The notes: generated by a model not told the origin, from the sequence alone. DNA of 64,000 nt from JAENVU01 sp031362155 (GCA_031362155.1 JANLRZ010000185.1:1-64000); one strand, 5' to 3'; shown: positions 6,149 through 15,059, counted from the first letter of the stretch. Numbers and translations: made by a program.

Positions 6149-7156
6149 ATGGCCGTGACCCCAGGATCGATGATGGACGCGCTGGTGCAGGATCACTACG
6201 GCGACCCGATCGCAGTGTTGCGGGTGGACCAGGTGCCCGTTCCCGAGATCAGGGCTGACGAGGTGCTGGTGCAGGTCGCGGCCGCGGGTGTCGATCGGGG
6301 TACCTGGCATCTCGTCGCGGGTCTGCCGCTGGTTGCCCGGGCGGCGGTCGGGGTCCGGCATCCCAAGCAGCGAGTGCCGGGGCGCGACGTTGCGGGAACT
6401 GTGGTCGCCGTCGGAGCCGGGGTCACGAGATTCGTACCCGGTGACGAGGTGTTCGGCATCGGGATCGGTACGGTCGCCCAGTACGCCGCCGCGCCCGAAG
6501 CGAAACTCGTTGCCCGACCCGAGAACCTCACGGCCGAACACGCTGCCGCGGTTGCGATTTCGGGGATCACCGCGCTCCAGGCGGTGCGGCAGCGGGCACG
6601 AGTGGAACCGGGTGAGCACGTTCTCGTGGTCGGCGCGTCCGGTGGCGTCGGCACCTATGCAGTCCAGATCGCCAAGGCGATCGGTGCGCGCGTCACCGGT
6701 GTGGCGAGCGCGGCCAAGGCTGACGTGGTCGGCGCCGCCGGTGCCGACGCCGTGATCGACTATGCGACCGAAGACTTCGCTGACGGACGCGCGCAGTACG
6801 ACGCGATCATCGACATCGGTGGAGGTCGCCGCCTCGCCGACCTTCGCCGCGCCCTGACGCCCACGGGTCGGCTGGTCATCGTGGGGGCGGAGACGGGAGG
6901 TCGGTGGTTCGGCGGGCTCGACCGTCAGCTGCGCGCGCTGATGGTGTCTCCGTTCGTGGGTCAGACGCTCGGAATGGTCTTCCCGGCAGAGTCGGGTTCG
7001 AACATCGCGGCGGTCGCAGAGCTGATCGCTGCAGGCGCGGTGACCCCGATCATCGACCGGGTGGTTCCGTTGCGAGATGGCGCCGCGGCGATCCAGGACG
7101 TCGGTGACGGACGGGCGCGTGGGAAGGTCGTGGTGAAACTCGATGCCACGTACTGA
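6149..7156 (+). CDS. NAD(P)-dependent MDR oxidoreductase (quinone reductase-like)
   Basis: A 335-residue medium-chain dehydrogenase/reductase. The N-terminal GroES-like part (LRVDQVPVPEIRADEVLVQVAAAGVDRG, then RVPGRDVAGTVVAVGAGVTRFVPGDEVFG) lacks the zinc cysteines, as in quinone oxidoreductase/zeta-crystallin members. The Rossmann part has GEHVLVVGASGGVGTYAVQIAKAIGARVTG, a nucleotide-binding GxGGVG-type loop. It probably reduces an enone or quinone with NADPH. ATG 6149 is preferred to an upstream in-frame ATG at 6104 because 6104 lies inside the palindromic operator and a CGAGGAAT site precedes 6149. It is expected to be derepressed by the divergent TetR protein. Confidence 0.88.
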   Translation: MAVTPGSMMDALVQDHYGDPIAVLRVDQVPVPEIRADEVLVQVAAAGVDRGTWHLVAGLPLVARAAVGVRHPKQRVPGRDVAGTVVAVGAGVTRFVPGDEVFGIGIGTVAQYAAAPEAKLVARPENLTAEHAAAVAISGITALQAVRQRARVEPGEHVLVVGASGGVGTYAVQIAKAIGARVTGVASAAKADVVGAAGADAVIDYATEDFADGRAQYDAIIDIGGGRRLADLRRALTPTGRLVIVGAETGGRWFGGLDRQLRALMVSPFVGQTLGMVFPAESGSNIAAVAELIAAGAVTPIIDRVVPLRDGAAAIQDVGDGRARGKVVVKLDATY

Positions 7157-7161
7157 TCGGA

Positions 7162-7197
7162 CTGGCGTGAGGCCGGGCACTCCGGTCCTCACGCCAG
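7162..7197. terminator. Bidirectional terminator hairpin
   Basis: A perfect 11-bp stem CTGGCGTGAGG (7162-7172) pairs with CCTCACGCCAG (7187-7197) around a 14-nt loop that itself contains CCGG pairs. It fills the 48-bp gap between two convergent genes, so it probably ends transcription from both sides. Confidence 0.75.
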
Positions 7198-7204
7198 CCG
7201 GGTC

Positions 7205-7759
7205 TCAGACCCTGCGGCCCAGGAAGGCGGCCAACTCGTCGGCGTGACTGGCGCCGACGGGAGCGGACTGCTCGGGCCCGAAGACGGTGCCCTCCTCGGA
7301 CCGGAATGCCGGTTGGATCGACATCTTGGCGCCGGCCAGCAGCTGGCTGGCGAGTTCCGGCTCGAGGTCGGTGTTCTGGCCGGTCGCTTTGGCGAGGTCC
7401 CAGCCGTGGGTGAACGTGTCGGTGGCGGCCAAGCCGGCCCACGCGGCGCCCGGCATCTGACCGAAGGGGAGCGTGAGCATCTTCTCCATCACACCATCAC
7501 CGGCGAAGGCCTGGACGCACCGCGCGGAGGCCGTGTCGAACTCGGCGACGAAGTCTCCGGCGGAGTAGTCGGTCTCGCCCGCAGGTGGCGTGCCGAGGAC
7601 TCCGGCCTCGAAGAAGTATTGGCCGCCGACGATGTGGTTGATCAGGTCGCTGACCTTCCAGGTTGCGCACGGGGTCTGCTCGCCGAGTTGGTCGGCCGAG
7701 ACGCCGGCCAACACGGAGCGGGTCGAGGCAATGGCTTGGTCGAGTGGTGAATCGGGCAT
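7205..7759 (-). CDS. TIGR03086-like DinB-fold protein (maleylpyruvate isomerase family)
   Basis: A 184-residue protein of the mycothiol-dependent maleylpyruvate isomerase/DinB fold. Visible landmarks are GVSADQLGEQTPCATWKVSDLINHIVGG (residues ~19-46, with one conserved metal-ligand His, H42) and ATDTFTHGWDLAKATGQ (~111-127, a second conserved His). These are the metal-site pattern of the family, whose members use mycothiol or other small thiols as co-substrates. It is last in a three-gene operon behind an ArsR regulator and a YCII protein. The exact substrate is unknown. Confidence 0.82.
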   Translation of the reverse strand: MPDSPLDQAIASTRSVLAGVSADQLGEQTPCATWKVSDLINHIVGGQYFFEAGVLGTPPAGETDYSAGDFVAEFDTASARCVQAFAGDGVMEKMLTLPFGQMPGAAWAGLAATDTFTHGWDLAKATGQNTDLEPELASQLLAGAKMSIQPAFRSEEGTVFGPEQSAPVGASHADELAAFLGRRV

Positions 7760-7826
7760 GGTGACTCCTTCAGGTTTGGTTTCAGGCAGGTTGGGTGTTC
7801 GGGTCTTGGATTGGTGCGAGGGGGAA

Positions 7827-8120
7827 CTACATGGGCAGGGCTTCGTAGATCCGGACCCTATGGGCGGGGCAGCCGGCGAGCAGCGCCTCGGCATCGTCGA
7901 GGCTCTCGGCGGCGACGATGGTGTAACCGGCCGCGGGGTCGTGAGCAGCCGTGAGCTCGCGCGATCCCGCCGCCGTGAGTTCGCGCCCGGACCCGAACGG
8001 ATTGCCGCTGTCGACCAGGTTGGGTCCCACGGCCGTGAACCAGGCCTCCCATTGGGCGTGGACATCGCCTGAGGGTTCGGCGACGTCGGCAAAGAGATAG
8101 ACGAACTTCTTCACGATCAC
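7827..8120 (-). CDS. YCII-related domain protein
   Basis: A ~97-residue single-domain YCII-type (dimeric alpha-beta barrel-like) protein. The N-terminal KKFVYLFAD strand, a WFTAVGPNLVDSGNPFG segment and the C-terminal AGYTIVAAESLDDAEALLAGCPA match the family, whose members often have His/Asp active-site pairs of unknown role. The first codon GTG at 8120 overlaps the stop of the ArsR gene. The third codon, GTG at 8114, is placed 5 nt after an AGGAG and may be the real start. It is co-transcribed with the regulator and with the DinB-fold gene. Confidence 0.8.
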   Translation of the reverse strand: MIVKKFVYLFADVAEPSGDVHAQWEAWFTAVGPNLVDSGNPFGSGRELTAAGSRELTAAHDPAAGYTIVAAESLDDAEALLAGCPAHRVRIYEALPM

Positions 8121-8470
8121 TCCTGGGTCGATGTCTCGGCGGCGCGTCCGAGTTGGGTGGCGTAGTTCTCGAGCGACTCGTCCTCAGACCCCCAATAGGC
8201 GTGGTACTGGCCGAGCCAGTCTTGGAGTGCACGGAGCGAACTCCGGTCGAGGGTGAGCACGTTGGTGCGGCCGACCTTGCGCCGTCGGACCATACCGGCG
8301 GATTCCAGGATGCCGATGTGCTTGTTGATGGCCGGCAGCGACAAGCCCCGGACGGCGGCGAGCTGGCTGATCGAATAGGGCTGGAACCCCAGGAGGTAGA
8401 CGAACGCCCGGCGATGGGGGTTGGCGAGCGCTGCGAACACGCGGTCCAAATCCTTGGGAATGTCAGGCAT
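8117..8470 (-). CDS. ArsR-family winged-helix regulator
   Basis: A 117-residue ArsR/SmtB-type winged helix: DLDRVFAALANPHRRAFVYLLGFQPYSISQLAAVRGLSLPAINKHIGILESAGMVRRRKVGRTNVLTL. This is the full recognition helix (residues ~39-56) and wing. There is no Cys-x-Cys metal site in alpha3, so it is probably not a metal sensor. These non-metal members commonly control YCII, DinB-fold or SRPBCC neighbours, which fits the operon here. A palindrome lies 25-47 bp upstream of its ATG, arguing for autoregulation. Confidence 0.88.
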   Translation of the reverse strand: MPDIPKDLDRVFAALANPHRRAFVYLLGFQPYSISQLAAVRGLSLPAINKHIGILESAGMVRRRKVGRTNVLTLDRSSLRALQDWLGQYHAYWGSEDESLENYATQLGRAAETSTQE

Positions 8471-8494
8471 TGAGGCCGGCTGACGGTCGACGAC

Positions 8495-8517
8495 GAAGCT
8501 TCACTTCTGGGTGAAGC
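8495..8517. promoter_or_regulatory. Candidate ArsR operator palindrome
   Basis: GAAGCTTC at 8495-8502 overlaps the larger perfect inverted repeat GCTTCAC (8498-8504) / GTGAAGC (8511-8517) with a 6-nt spacer. It sits just upstream of the ArsR gene start at 8470, the normal place for an autoregulatory site. Confidence 0.65.
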
Positions 8518-8571
8518 ATAGGGGAACGGCCGGGCCGACGCACGATGGCATCCGAAGCGGGCGGGCGATGC

Positions 8572-9564
8572 TCAGGCGGACCCCTCGGGGGTGAGTTGGG
8601 CATCCCGCTCGGACCACTGGCGATCGAGCCACGCCGGGAACTCATCGCCTCGGGGAATCTCGGGGGCCGCGACTCGAGTGATCGACACTCGCACCGGGCC
8701 TTCGAGTGGAAGCCGCGTCGCGGCGTCGGCGAGGCGGGCGAGCGCCTCGAAGCCGGTGTGCATGACAAACACCATGTCGGCGTCCGGCGCGCCGAGACGC
8801 AGGGCCGCAGTACCGCCCGGTCGGACGGGAACGAGATGACGGAGCGAGCGAACTCGAGCCCACCGCTCGGGATCCCGTTCGCCGATCGTCGTCATGGCCC
8901 GCTCTCGTCGTGCCGCCGACGCCACTCCGCCTTCGGGGAAGATGACCACGGCGTCGTATTCGGTGAGATCGTCGGTCAGCTGGCGGATGGCGCGCAGTTC
9001 CGGATCGTTGTCGGTGGGGTCGCGATCGACGAAATGATTCGGGAGTCGAGATCCGACGATGTCGAGACAGGGATCGGCGAGGAGTTCCGACATCAGGACG
9101 TATCGCGGTCGCATCCCTACCTGCCCGAGCAACCATGCGGGAATGAGTGAGTCGGCGATGCTCACGTGCCGCGCGCACACGACCACCGGGCCTGGAGACA
9201 GGTGCTCGAGTCCCGTGATCTGGATGTCGAGGTTCGCCGTGACCTCCAGGAGGTTGACGAGGCGGCGGGCCCACCACCGCTGGAGCGCATAGTGAAGATC
9301 GTGATCGTCGCCCCGTCCGGCGAGCCACAGGGCAGTCGACGCCCCGACGCCGATCGATTCGAGCGACGACCAGCCGAACGCAGTGGCCAGGGTGCGGAGG
9401 CGTCGGAGGTTGCGATCGCCGGCAAGGAGGTCGAGCGCGAAGGCGCCGGGCGCCACCACGCCCGAGGTCGCGCCAAGCACCGTTGCTGTGAGTCCGACGG
9501 CGGGAACGGTCAGTGCCCGGCGGAGGTTCGGTCGTTGGAACCAGCCAGACGTTGTCAGAGCCAC
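8572..9564 (-). CDS. PlsC-like 1-acyl-glycerol-phosphate acyltransferase
   Basis: A 330-residue acyltransferase. Two N-terminal hydrophobic segments (VPAVGLTATVLGATSGVVAPGAFALDLL and SLESIGVGASTALWLA) precede the catalytic domain. The His-Asp box is VVVCARHVSIADSLIPAWLL (H-x4-D, residues ~127-146). The second box, VVIFPEGGVAS, holds the substrate-binding EG. The enzyme would transfer an acyl chain from acyl-CoA or acyl-ACP to a lysophospholipid-type acceptor at the membrane. It is divergent from the photolyase gene; no operon partner is evident. Confidence 0.88.
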   Translation of the reverse strand: MALTTSGWFQRPNLRRALTVPAVGLTATVLGATSGVVAPGAFALDLLAGDRNLRRLRTLATAFGWSSLESIGVGASTALWLAGRGDDHDLHYALQRWWARRLVNLLEVTANLDIQITGLEHLSPGPVVVCARHVSIADSLIPAWLLGQVGMRPRYVLMSELLADPCLDIVGSRLPNHFVDRDPTDNDPELRAIRQLTDDLTEYDAVVIFPEGGVASAARRERAMTTIGERDPERWARVRSLRHLVPVRPGGTAALRLGAPDADMVFVMHTGFEALARLADAATRLPLEGPVRVSITRVAAPEIPRGDEFPAWLDRQWSERDAQLTPEGSA

Positions 9565-9651
9565 ACCGGCACGTTACCGACGCCGACGGTTGTGCGGCCT
9601 GCGCAGCGCCCAGGTTCGCCCTCGGTGCCGCCGGTCGACGATCCTGGGGGC

Positions 9652-11025
9652 ATGAGCCGAGCGATGGTGTGGTTCCGGCGGGACCTCTCCCTGGATGACA
9701 ACCAGGCCTGGTCGATCGCGACCCAAGCCCATTCCGATGTTGTCCCCGTGGTCGTCCTGGACCCGCGCGTGCTCGTCGGTGCCGGACCGTTTCGGCGCGC
9801 CCAATACCTCGCGTCGGTCAGTGCGCTCAGCCGCGAGATCTCAGATGCGGGCGGCCGATTGACCGTCGCGTCGGGTGATCCGACGGTGGTCATCCCCGAT
9901 CTGGCGCGTGAGGTCGGTGCAGATTCGGTCGCGTGGAATCGGGACGTGACCCGATTTGCTCGAGACCGCGACGCCGTGACCGCCGAGCGGCTGGGTGGTC
10001 GGGGAGTTGCCGTCGACGGCTCGTGGTCGACCTTGGTGCATCCGCCCGGCTCGGTGCTGACGACCGCCGGGACGGTGTCGCGCGTCTTCACTCCGTTTTA
10101 TCGGCGGTGGTCCGAGCGTCCGCTGGTCGACCGCGCGATGCCGGGCCCGGCGACGATCGGCGCCGTGGAACGGGAGAAGATCCCGGCCCATCCGAACCCA
10201 CCGCATCCGGCCGGTGCGCGTGCTGCGCACGATCGGCTCGACGAGTTTCAGGATCGAGTCGACGAGTACGAAGACACGCGCGACCGGCCTGATCTCGATC
10301 TGACCTCGAGGCTGTCGGCGGATCTGCGCTTCGGCGTGATCTCGCCCCGCGCCGTGATGCGAGCGATCGGCGACGGCACGCCGGGACGACGCGCGTTCGT
10401 TCGGCAACTCGCATGGCGAGATTGGTATGCGCATCTGTGGGCGGCCAACCCGGATCTGGTCGATCGTTGTCAGCAGCCGGTGTACGAGCAGATCCCCTGG
10501 AATGACGACCCGGCCGACCTGGCTGCCTGGATCGACGGGAGCACGGGGTACCCGATCGTCGACGCGGCGATGCGGGAACTGGCAACGACCGGTTGGATGC
10601 ACAACCGGTTACGGATGGTCGTCGCATCGTTCCTGGTCAAGGATTTACTGGTCGATTGGCGCCACGGGGAGCGCTATTTCCGACGCCTGCTCACCGATGG
10701 TGACGTGCCTCAGAACGCGGGGAACTGGCAGTGGTGCGCGGGGACGGGTCCCGACGCGGCGCCCTACTTCCGGGTGATGAATCCAATCGCCCAGGCCCGT
10801 CGCTGGGACCCCGACGGCGACTACGTCCGCCGGTGGGTCCCCGAGCTGGCCGAGATACCGGGGCGGGCCGTCCATGAGCCGTGGGAACTCGGCCCGTTGG
10901 AACTGGCCGCGGCGGGGGTGGTGCTCGGCACGACGTACCCGGAGCCGATCGTCGAACACCGTGCGGCCCGCGCGCGGGCACTCGCCGCCTACGGCGCCGC
11001 GCGCGCAGGGACCGAGCGGCCCTGA
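9652..11025 (+). CDS. phr: Class I deoxyribodipyrimidine photolyase
   Basis: A 457-residue FAD photolyase repairing UV-induced cyclobutane dimers with blue light. The N-terminal antenna domain begins MVWFRRDLSLDDNQAW. The C-terminal FAD domain shows TSRLSADLRFGVISPR, RQLAWRDWYAHLW, and the long signature from GYPIVDAAMRELATTGWMHNR to DVPQNAGNWQWCAGTGPDAAPYFRVMNP, which carries FAD and substrate contacts and the tryptophan electron-transfer chain. Length is normal for the family. ATG 9652 is chosen because upstream in-frame codons read through the divergent acyltransferase and have no photolyase character. The 3' end overlaps the opposing membrane-protein gene by 37 bp. Confidence 0.95.
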   Translation: MSRAMVWFRRDLSLDDNQAWSIATQAHSDVVPVVVLDPRVLVGAGPFRRAQYLASVSALSREISDAGGRLTVASGDPTVVIPDLAREVGADSVAWNRDVTRFARDRDAVTAERLGGRGVAVDGSWSTLVHPPGSVLTTAGTVSRVFTPFYRRWSERPLVDRAMPGPATIGAVEREKIPAHPNPPHPAGARAAHDRLDEFQDRVDEYEDTRDRPDLDLTSRLSADLRFGVISPRAVMRAIGDGTPGRRAFVRQLAWRDWYAHLWAANPDLVDRCQQPVYEQIPWNDDPADLAAWIDGSTGYPIVDAAMRELATTGWMHNRLRMVVASFLVKDLLVDWRHGERYFRRLLTDGDVPQNAGNWQWCAGTGPDAAPYFRVMNPIAQARRWDPDGDYVRRWVPELAEIPGRAVHEPWELGPLELAAAGVVLGTTYPEPIVEHRAARARALAAYGAARAGTERP

Positions 11026-12596
11026 TCGCGTAGGTCGATCACAACCTTGGGTCGGGACGAGAGCACGACGTCGAGGCCGAGCGCATCGGCCGAGCGGGCC
11101 CTCGATCGGTTCCACCACGTCGAGTCGACGACGACATACCGCACCCGCTTGCGTCGGAGCTCTGCGACGGTCGCCCGGCTCGGGAACGATTTCATCCGAT
11201 TGATGAGTGCTGCGTGGCCGACCGGGAAGAACCCGGTGTACCCGTTGACCAGCGGGTGGCCGTGGTCGAGGCTCTGCAACATCGCGCGGGTCGTCGGTTC
11301 GAAGTCGAACACGGATGGCCCCGCAGCCATGGGCAGCATGAGCACTCCGTCTCCGGGGTGGCGCGCGAGATAGGTGATCCAACGGCGATGCTGCGGTGGA
11401 GCCGGGACAATCGGTCCGCTCCCGAGGTCGGTGGTGACCAGGGTTCCCACCACCGCGGCGACTGCGATCACGGGCCCGAGTCGTGACCTTCGGTGCCAGA
11501 CCCAATCGAGGGTGTGCGCCCCGAGCGCGACGAGCACCAGCTGGGCGACCGCGGTCGCGCGGTACGGAGAGCGCATCTGCGCGAAGACTTCGAAACGATC
11601 GACGAACCAGGAGTACGGCCGCACGCCGAACACGCTCAACCGCGTCCCGAGCGCGATGAGCGTGGCGATGACCCCGAGCCCGATGAGGAAGTGGGTGGAA
11701 CGGCGCCGACGGGCGATGACGGCGCCCAGTACTCCGAGTGTCACGAGGATGGTTCCCGGCCAGTGCCGGCCGCCGGGGGCGAGTTCGTGCCAGGACGCCG
11801 ACCCGTTGCGGATCGTGTCGTTGGTCCACTCGATACCGGAGATCCACCGGTGCTGTCCCAGGACGAAGGGCAGTGCCAGCCCAGCTGCGATCGCCGCGCC
11901 GAGCAGGAGCCCCGCGCTCCGTCGACGCCACTCGGACCACCACGAGCGCCGGACGAGCAGGGGCGCGGCGATCAACGTGGCGAGCGTGAACAGGACCGCG
12001 TGATATCCGCACGTGAGGATGGCCGCGGCGAGCGCGGCGCCGATGCCTGCCGCCCATCGCGGTGATGGATCCTCGGCCCACGCCAGCAGGCACGTGAGCG
12101 CAACCAGGATCGGCCAGAGCATCAGCAGTTGGAGCACGCCGAGCTGCGCGAAGACGAACGGGATGGTCTGGGCGAGGACGCCGGCGAGGATCGCGGGAAT
12201 CGCGGCCACCCCGAGCCGGCGGGCCAGGGCGTTCATCGCGATGCCATTGAGGGTGATCGCGCCGATGAGCAGGAGGCCGTACGCCACGGTGTCGGGGGTC
12301 AGCGACCGCAGGATCCAGAATCCGAAGCCGGTCAGGGGTTGGAGTTCCGATCGGCCGTAGGCGCCGGGGGTCGGCCAGAAGATAGGAGCGTCCCACCATC
12401 CGGCGAGCGCATGCGGGAGTCGTTCGGCGGTCCACCGCAGACTCCAGAGGTTGAACTCCGGGACGGTGGCGACGCCTTCCCGACCCAGCGGCAGACCGCG
12501 CAGCGTCCACGCGAGTGGTGCGGTCGCGCCGAGGGCGACCAGGAGGTGAATGAGCCAAGTGACCGCGCGTGAACGGAGGGGGCGGCGCGAATGCAC
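10989..12596 (-). CDS. Polytopic membrane protein, GT-C glycosyltransferase/YfhO-like
   Basis: A 535-residue protein with about 10-12 predicted transmembrane helices (for example TWLIHLLVALGATAPLAWTL, DTVAYGLLLIGAITLNGIAM, VLIGLGVIATLIAL-type stretches) and a soluble C-terminal region. An acidic/aromatic loop after TM1 (PEFNLWSLRWTAERLPH...WDAPIFWPTPGAYGRSE) is typical of GT-C polyprenyl-phosphate-sugar glycosyltransferases. The C-terminal region with VRYVVVDSTWW resembles YfhO-like proteins. It may add sugars to an envelope glycolipid or polymer; donor and acceptor are unknown. A methyltransferase gene diverges 102 bp away. The 3' end overlaps the photolyase gene. Confidence 0.75.
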   Translation of the reverse strand: MHSRRPLRSRAVTWLIHLLVALGATAPLAWTLRGLPLGREGVATVPEFNLWSLRWTAERLPHALAGWWDAPIFWPTPGAYGRSELQPLTGFGFWILRSLTPDTVAYGLLLIGAITLNGIAMNALARRLGVAAIPAILAGVLAQTIPFVFAQLGVLQLLMLWPILVALTCLLAWAEDPSPRWAAGIGAALAAAILTCGYHAVLFTLATLIAAPLLVRRSWWSEWRRRSAGLLLGAAIAAGLALPFVLGQHRWISGIEWTNDTIRNGSASWHELAPGGRHWPGTILVTLGVLGAVIARRRRSTHFLIGLGVIATLIALGTRLSVFGVRPYSWFVDRFEVFAQMRSPYRATAVAQLVLVALGAHTLDWVWHRRSRLGPVIAVAAVVGTLVTTDLGSGPIVPAPPQHRRWITYLARHPGDGVLMLPMAAGPSVFDFEPTTRAMLQSLDHGHPLVNGYTGFFPVGHAALINRMKSFPSRATVAELRRKRVRYVVVDSTWWNRSRARSADALGLDVVLSSRPKVVIDLRDQGRSVPARAAP

Positions 12597-12697
12597 GTCG
12601 GCATGATCGCATCTCGCTCTCAGGGTCGCAGGTCAGACGGTTGCCCGGCCCGCAAGCGATCGCTACCCTCCGCCGGGTCTCGACCTCCGGAGGACTC

Positions 12698-13372
12698 GTG
12701 TGTAATCCAGCCTGCCTCGCCTACGGGCAGGCGCATCTCAACGCTGAAACCCTCCGTGGCCGGCGCGTCATCGAGGTCGGGTCGCGTAACGTCAACGGGT
12801 CACTCCGTTCCTACGTCGAGCAGTACGAGCCCGCCTCGTACCTCGGAGTCGATATCGAAGCCGGACCCGGAGTCGACGAGGTCTGTGACGCCGAAGATCT
12901 CGTCCGCCGTTACGGCACCGAGCAGTTCGACGTCGTGATCTGCACCGAAGTGCTCGAACACGTCCGCGATTGGCGACTGGTGATCTCGAACCTCAAGCGG
13001 TTGTTGGCTGCCGACGGCGTGCTGTTGATCACCACCCGGTCGTTCGGGTTCAAGTACCACGCGTTTCCGTACGACTTCTGGCGGTACGAGGTCGAGGACA
13101 TGCGCGCGATCTTCGCCGACCTGACCATCGTCGATCTCGACACCGATCCTGGCGTTCCCGGCGTGTTTCTCACCGCCCGGCGGCCGACCTCGTTCGTCGA
13201 AACCGACACATCGGCAATCTCCCTGTATTCCATGGTCACCCGAGGGCGGATTCGCGAACTCACGTCGGCCCGGTTCGCACGCTTCGTGAGCCAACGCCGG
13301 GCGATGCAGATCGGCGGGCGGATCTTCCCTGACTCGGTGAAAGCGCGCATCAAGTCACTGCTGTCACGCTGA
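12698..13372 (+). CDS. Class I SAM-dependent methyltransferase
   Basis: A 224-residue Methyltransf_11-type enzyme. Motif I is RRVIEVGSRNVNGSLRSYV (SAM-binding), followed by SYLGVDIEAGPGVDEVCD, and the motif IV/post region FDVVICTEVLEHVRDWRLVISNLKRLLAADGVLLITT. The long C-terminal extension (PYDFWRYEVEDMRAIFAD) is common in methyltransferases acting on sugars or polysaccharide intermediates. GTG 12698 is selected because CCGGAGGA sits 4 nt upstream and homology starts here. It is paired divergently with the GT-C-like membrane protein, so an envelope glycan role is plausible but unproven. Confidence 0.85.
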   Translation: MCNPACLAYGQAHLNAETLRGRRVIEVGSRNVNGSLRSYVEQYEPASYLGVDIEAGPGVDEVCDAEDLVRRYGTEQFDVVICTEVLEHVRDWRLVISNLKRLLAADGVLLITTRSFGFKYHAFPYDFWRYEVEDMRAIFADLTIVDLDTDPGVPGVFLTARRPTSFVETDTSAISLYSMVTRGRIRELTSARFARFVSQRRAMQIGGRIFPDSVKARIKSLLSR

Positions 13373-13377
13373 GATGA

Positions 13378-14295
13378 TCATCGGCTGAGCGGCATCGCCT
13401 GAGGGTGATGGTGGTCGCCGTGATGGTGGTGCCCGGCGTCGGGGGTGGGGTGCCGGCTTCTCTGGGTCCGGGTTGCAACCACCGTGACGATCCACGTCAG
13501 AAACGCCACGGTCACGATGCAGAAGCTCGGGGGGAGGTTGAACATCACGGCGAGGACGAGTCCGAGCCAGACGGCACCGAGGCTGAAGGTCGTCGCAAGG
13601 GTCAGTGTCGCCGCGGGCCGTGCAGTGATCGCAAGTGCTGCTGCCGCGGGCGTGACCACGAGGGCGAAGAGCAGCAATGTCCCGACCACCGGAACGGCCA
13701 TCGTGACCGCGAGCGCGAGCAGCACGGTGAACGTCACGCCGAGTGCGCGTACGGCCACGCCTTTGGCCTCGGCCACCTGAGGATCAATCGATGCGAACAG
13801 GAGCGGTCGGCCGATCCCGACGAACGCGAGGAGCAGGAACGCGCTGAAGCCGGCGAAGACCTGAATCTGACTCGTCGAGATTGCCAAGAGATTGCCGAAC
13901 AAGACGTTGGTGACGGTCCGCGTGTTCTCAGTGGCGAGCGAGGCGAACAGCACGCCGAGCCCCGTGGCCAGTGCAAGCACGGAGCCGGTCGAGACGTCGC
14001 GGTTCGCGACCCGTTTCCCGAGGGTGCCGATCGCGAGTCCGCCGGTGATGCAGAACAGCGCGAGTCCCATCGTCACTGGCATTCCCACCAAGACGGCGAA
14101 GGTCGCGCCCGGAAATCCGATGTGCGCGAGTGCGTGGGCCGCGAACGCGTCTCGACGGATGACGACGAAGTAGCCGACGATGCCCGAGACCAGGGCGACG
14201 AGGGTCCCGCCCATCAAGGCGTTGCGCATGAAATCGGCCTGGAGAATGTCGAACCAGTTCGACTGGTAGCCGACCTCGGCGAGGAGGAGCGTCAT
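13378..14295 (-). CDS. znuB: Zinc ABC transporter permease (ZnuB-like)
   Basis: A 305-residue ABC-3 family metal permease with about eight membrane helices (ALMGGTLVALVSGIVGYFVVIRR to LVLAVMFNLPPSFCIVTVAFLTWIVTVV). Conserved landmarks are RRDAFAAHALAHIGFPGATFAVL and LVVTPAAAALAI. The C-terminal tail is unusually His-rich (GHHHHGDHHHPQA, residues ~288-300) and cytosolic by the topology of the family, suggesting local zinc binding. Its start overlaps the ATPase gene by 4 bp (ATGA). Together with the ATPase and the substrate-binding lipoprotein it makes a complete importer. Confidence 0.92.
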   Translation of the reverse strand: MTLLLAEVGYQSNWFDILQADFMRNALMGGTLVALVSGIVGYFVVIRRDAFAAHALAHIGFPGATFAVLVGMPVTMGLALFCITGGLAIGTLGKRVANRDVSTGSVLALATGLGVLFASLATENTRTVTNVLFGNLLAISTSQIQVFAGFSAFLLLAFVGIGRPLLFASIDPQVAEAKGVAVRALGVTFTVLLALAVTMAVPVVGTLLLFALVVTPAAAALAITARPAATLTLATTFSLGAVWLGLVLAVMFNLPPSFCIVTVAFLTWIVTVVATRTQRSRHPTPDAGHHHHGDHHHPQAMPLSR

Positions 14296-15059
14296 TCGGG
14301 CTCACTTCTCGTGAATAGGTCACCTTGGGGCGTGCGGACGACCTTGATCGGCGTGTCGTAGAGATGGGTCAGGAGGTCACTGTCGACGACGTCGCCGATA
14401 GCGCCGTAGTGGGCATGACCGTCGAGCAGATAGATGGCGCCGTCGAGGATCGAGAGCAACGGGTTGAGGTCGTGGACGACGATGAGCATCGTGATCGGTC
14501 GGGCCGTATGCAGCTCACGCAGCAGTTCCACGATCTGGTGTTGATGGTGGATGTCGAGATTCGCGAGCGGCTCGTCCAGCAGCAGCAGATCGGGGTCGCC
14601 GACCAACGCCTGGGCGATGGCGACCCGTTGCTGTTGACCGCCGGAGAGTTGCGAGAGCCGACGGTCGGCAAGATCGAGGGCCGAAACGGACGCGAGGGCT
14701 GCGTCGACCCGCGCATGATCGTCGGGGGTGCGCCGACCGAGGCCCCAGCGGGTCCCGGTGCGCCCGAGCGCGACCAGGTCACGGCACCGGATGGCTTCGC
14801 CGATCTCGGCCGCGTAGCCCTGCGGGACGTACCCGATGCGCGGGTCGCCTCGGTGGGGAACCCCACCGAGAACGTTGAGGGTCCCACCGGCGGGCGGGAG
14901 GAGCCCCAGGATCATTTGGAGCAGCGTGGTCTTCCCCGATCCGTTCGGACCGATGGCGGCCACGATCGAACCGGTGGGAATCGAGAAGGTTCCGTCGGAC
15001 CAGATCTCGGTCCCGTTGCGGGCGGCGCGGGCGTCGACGAGTTCCAAGGCTGCCGTCAT
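14292..15059 (-). CDS. znuC: Zinc ABC transporter ATPase (ZnuC-like)
   Basis: A 255-residue ABC ATPase. Walker A is AAIGPNGSGKTTLLQMI (residues ~34-50), the Q-loop RIGYVPQGYA, the signature LSQLSGGQQQRVAIAQAL, Walker B DLLLLDEPLANLD, and the switch His LIVVHDLNPL. It is the energising subunit for the ZnuB-like permease. It overlaps both neighbours by 4 bp, giving tight translational coupling across the three-gene operon. ATG 15059 is preferred over the long upstream open frame, which runs antisense to or through the lipoprotein gene. Confidence 0.93.
   Translation of the reverse strand: MTAALELVDARAARNGTEIWSDGTFSIPTGSIVAAIGPNGSGKTTLLQMILGLLPPAGGTLNVLGGVPHRGDPRIGYVPQGYAAEIGEAIRCRDLVALGRTGTRWGLGRRTPDDHARVDAALASVSALDLADRRLSQLSGGQQQRVAIAQALVGDPDLLLLDEPLANLDIHHQHQIVELLRELHTARPITMLIVVHDLNPLLSILDGAIYLLDGHAHYGAIGDVVDSDLLTHLYDTPIKVVRTPQGDLFTRSEPE

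Noticed and set aside
9166..9651. Upstream extension of the photolyase gene
   Set aside because: Residues before 9652 are antisense to the acyltransferase and unrelated to photolyases.
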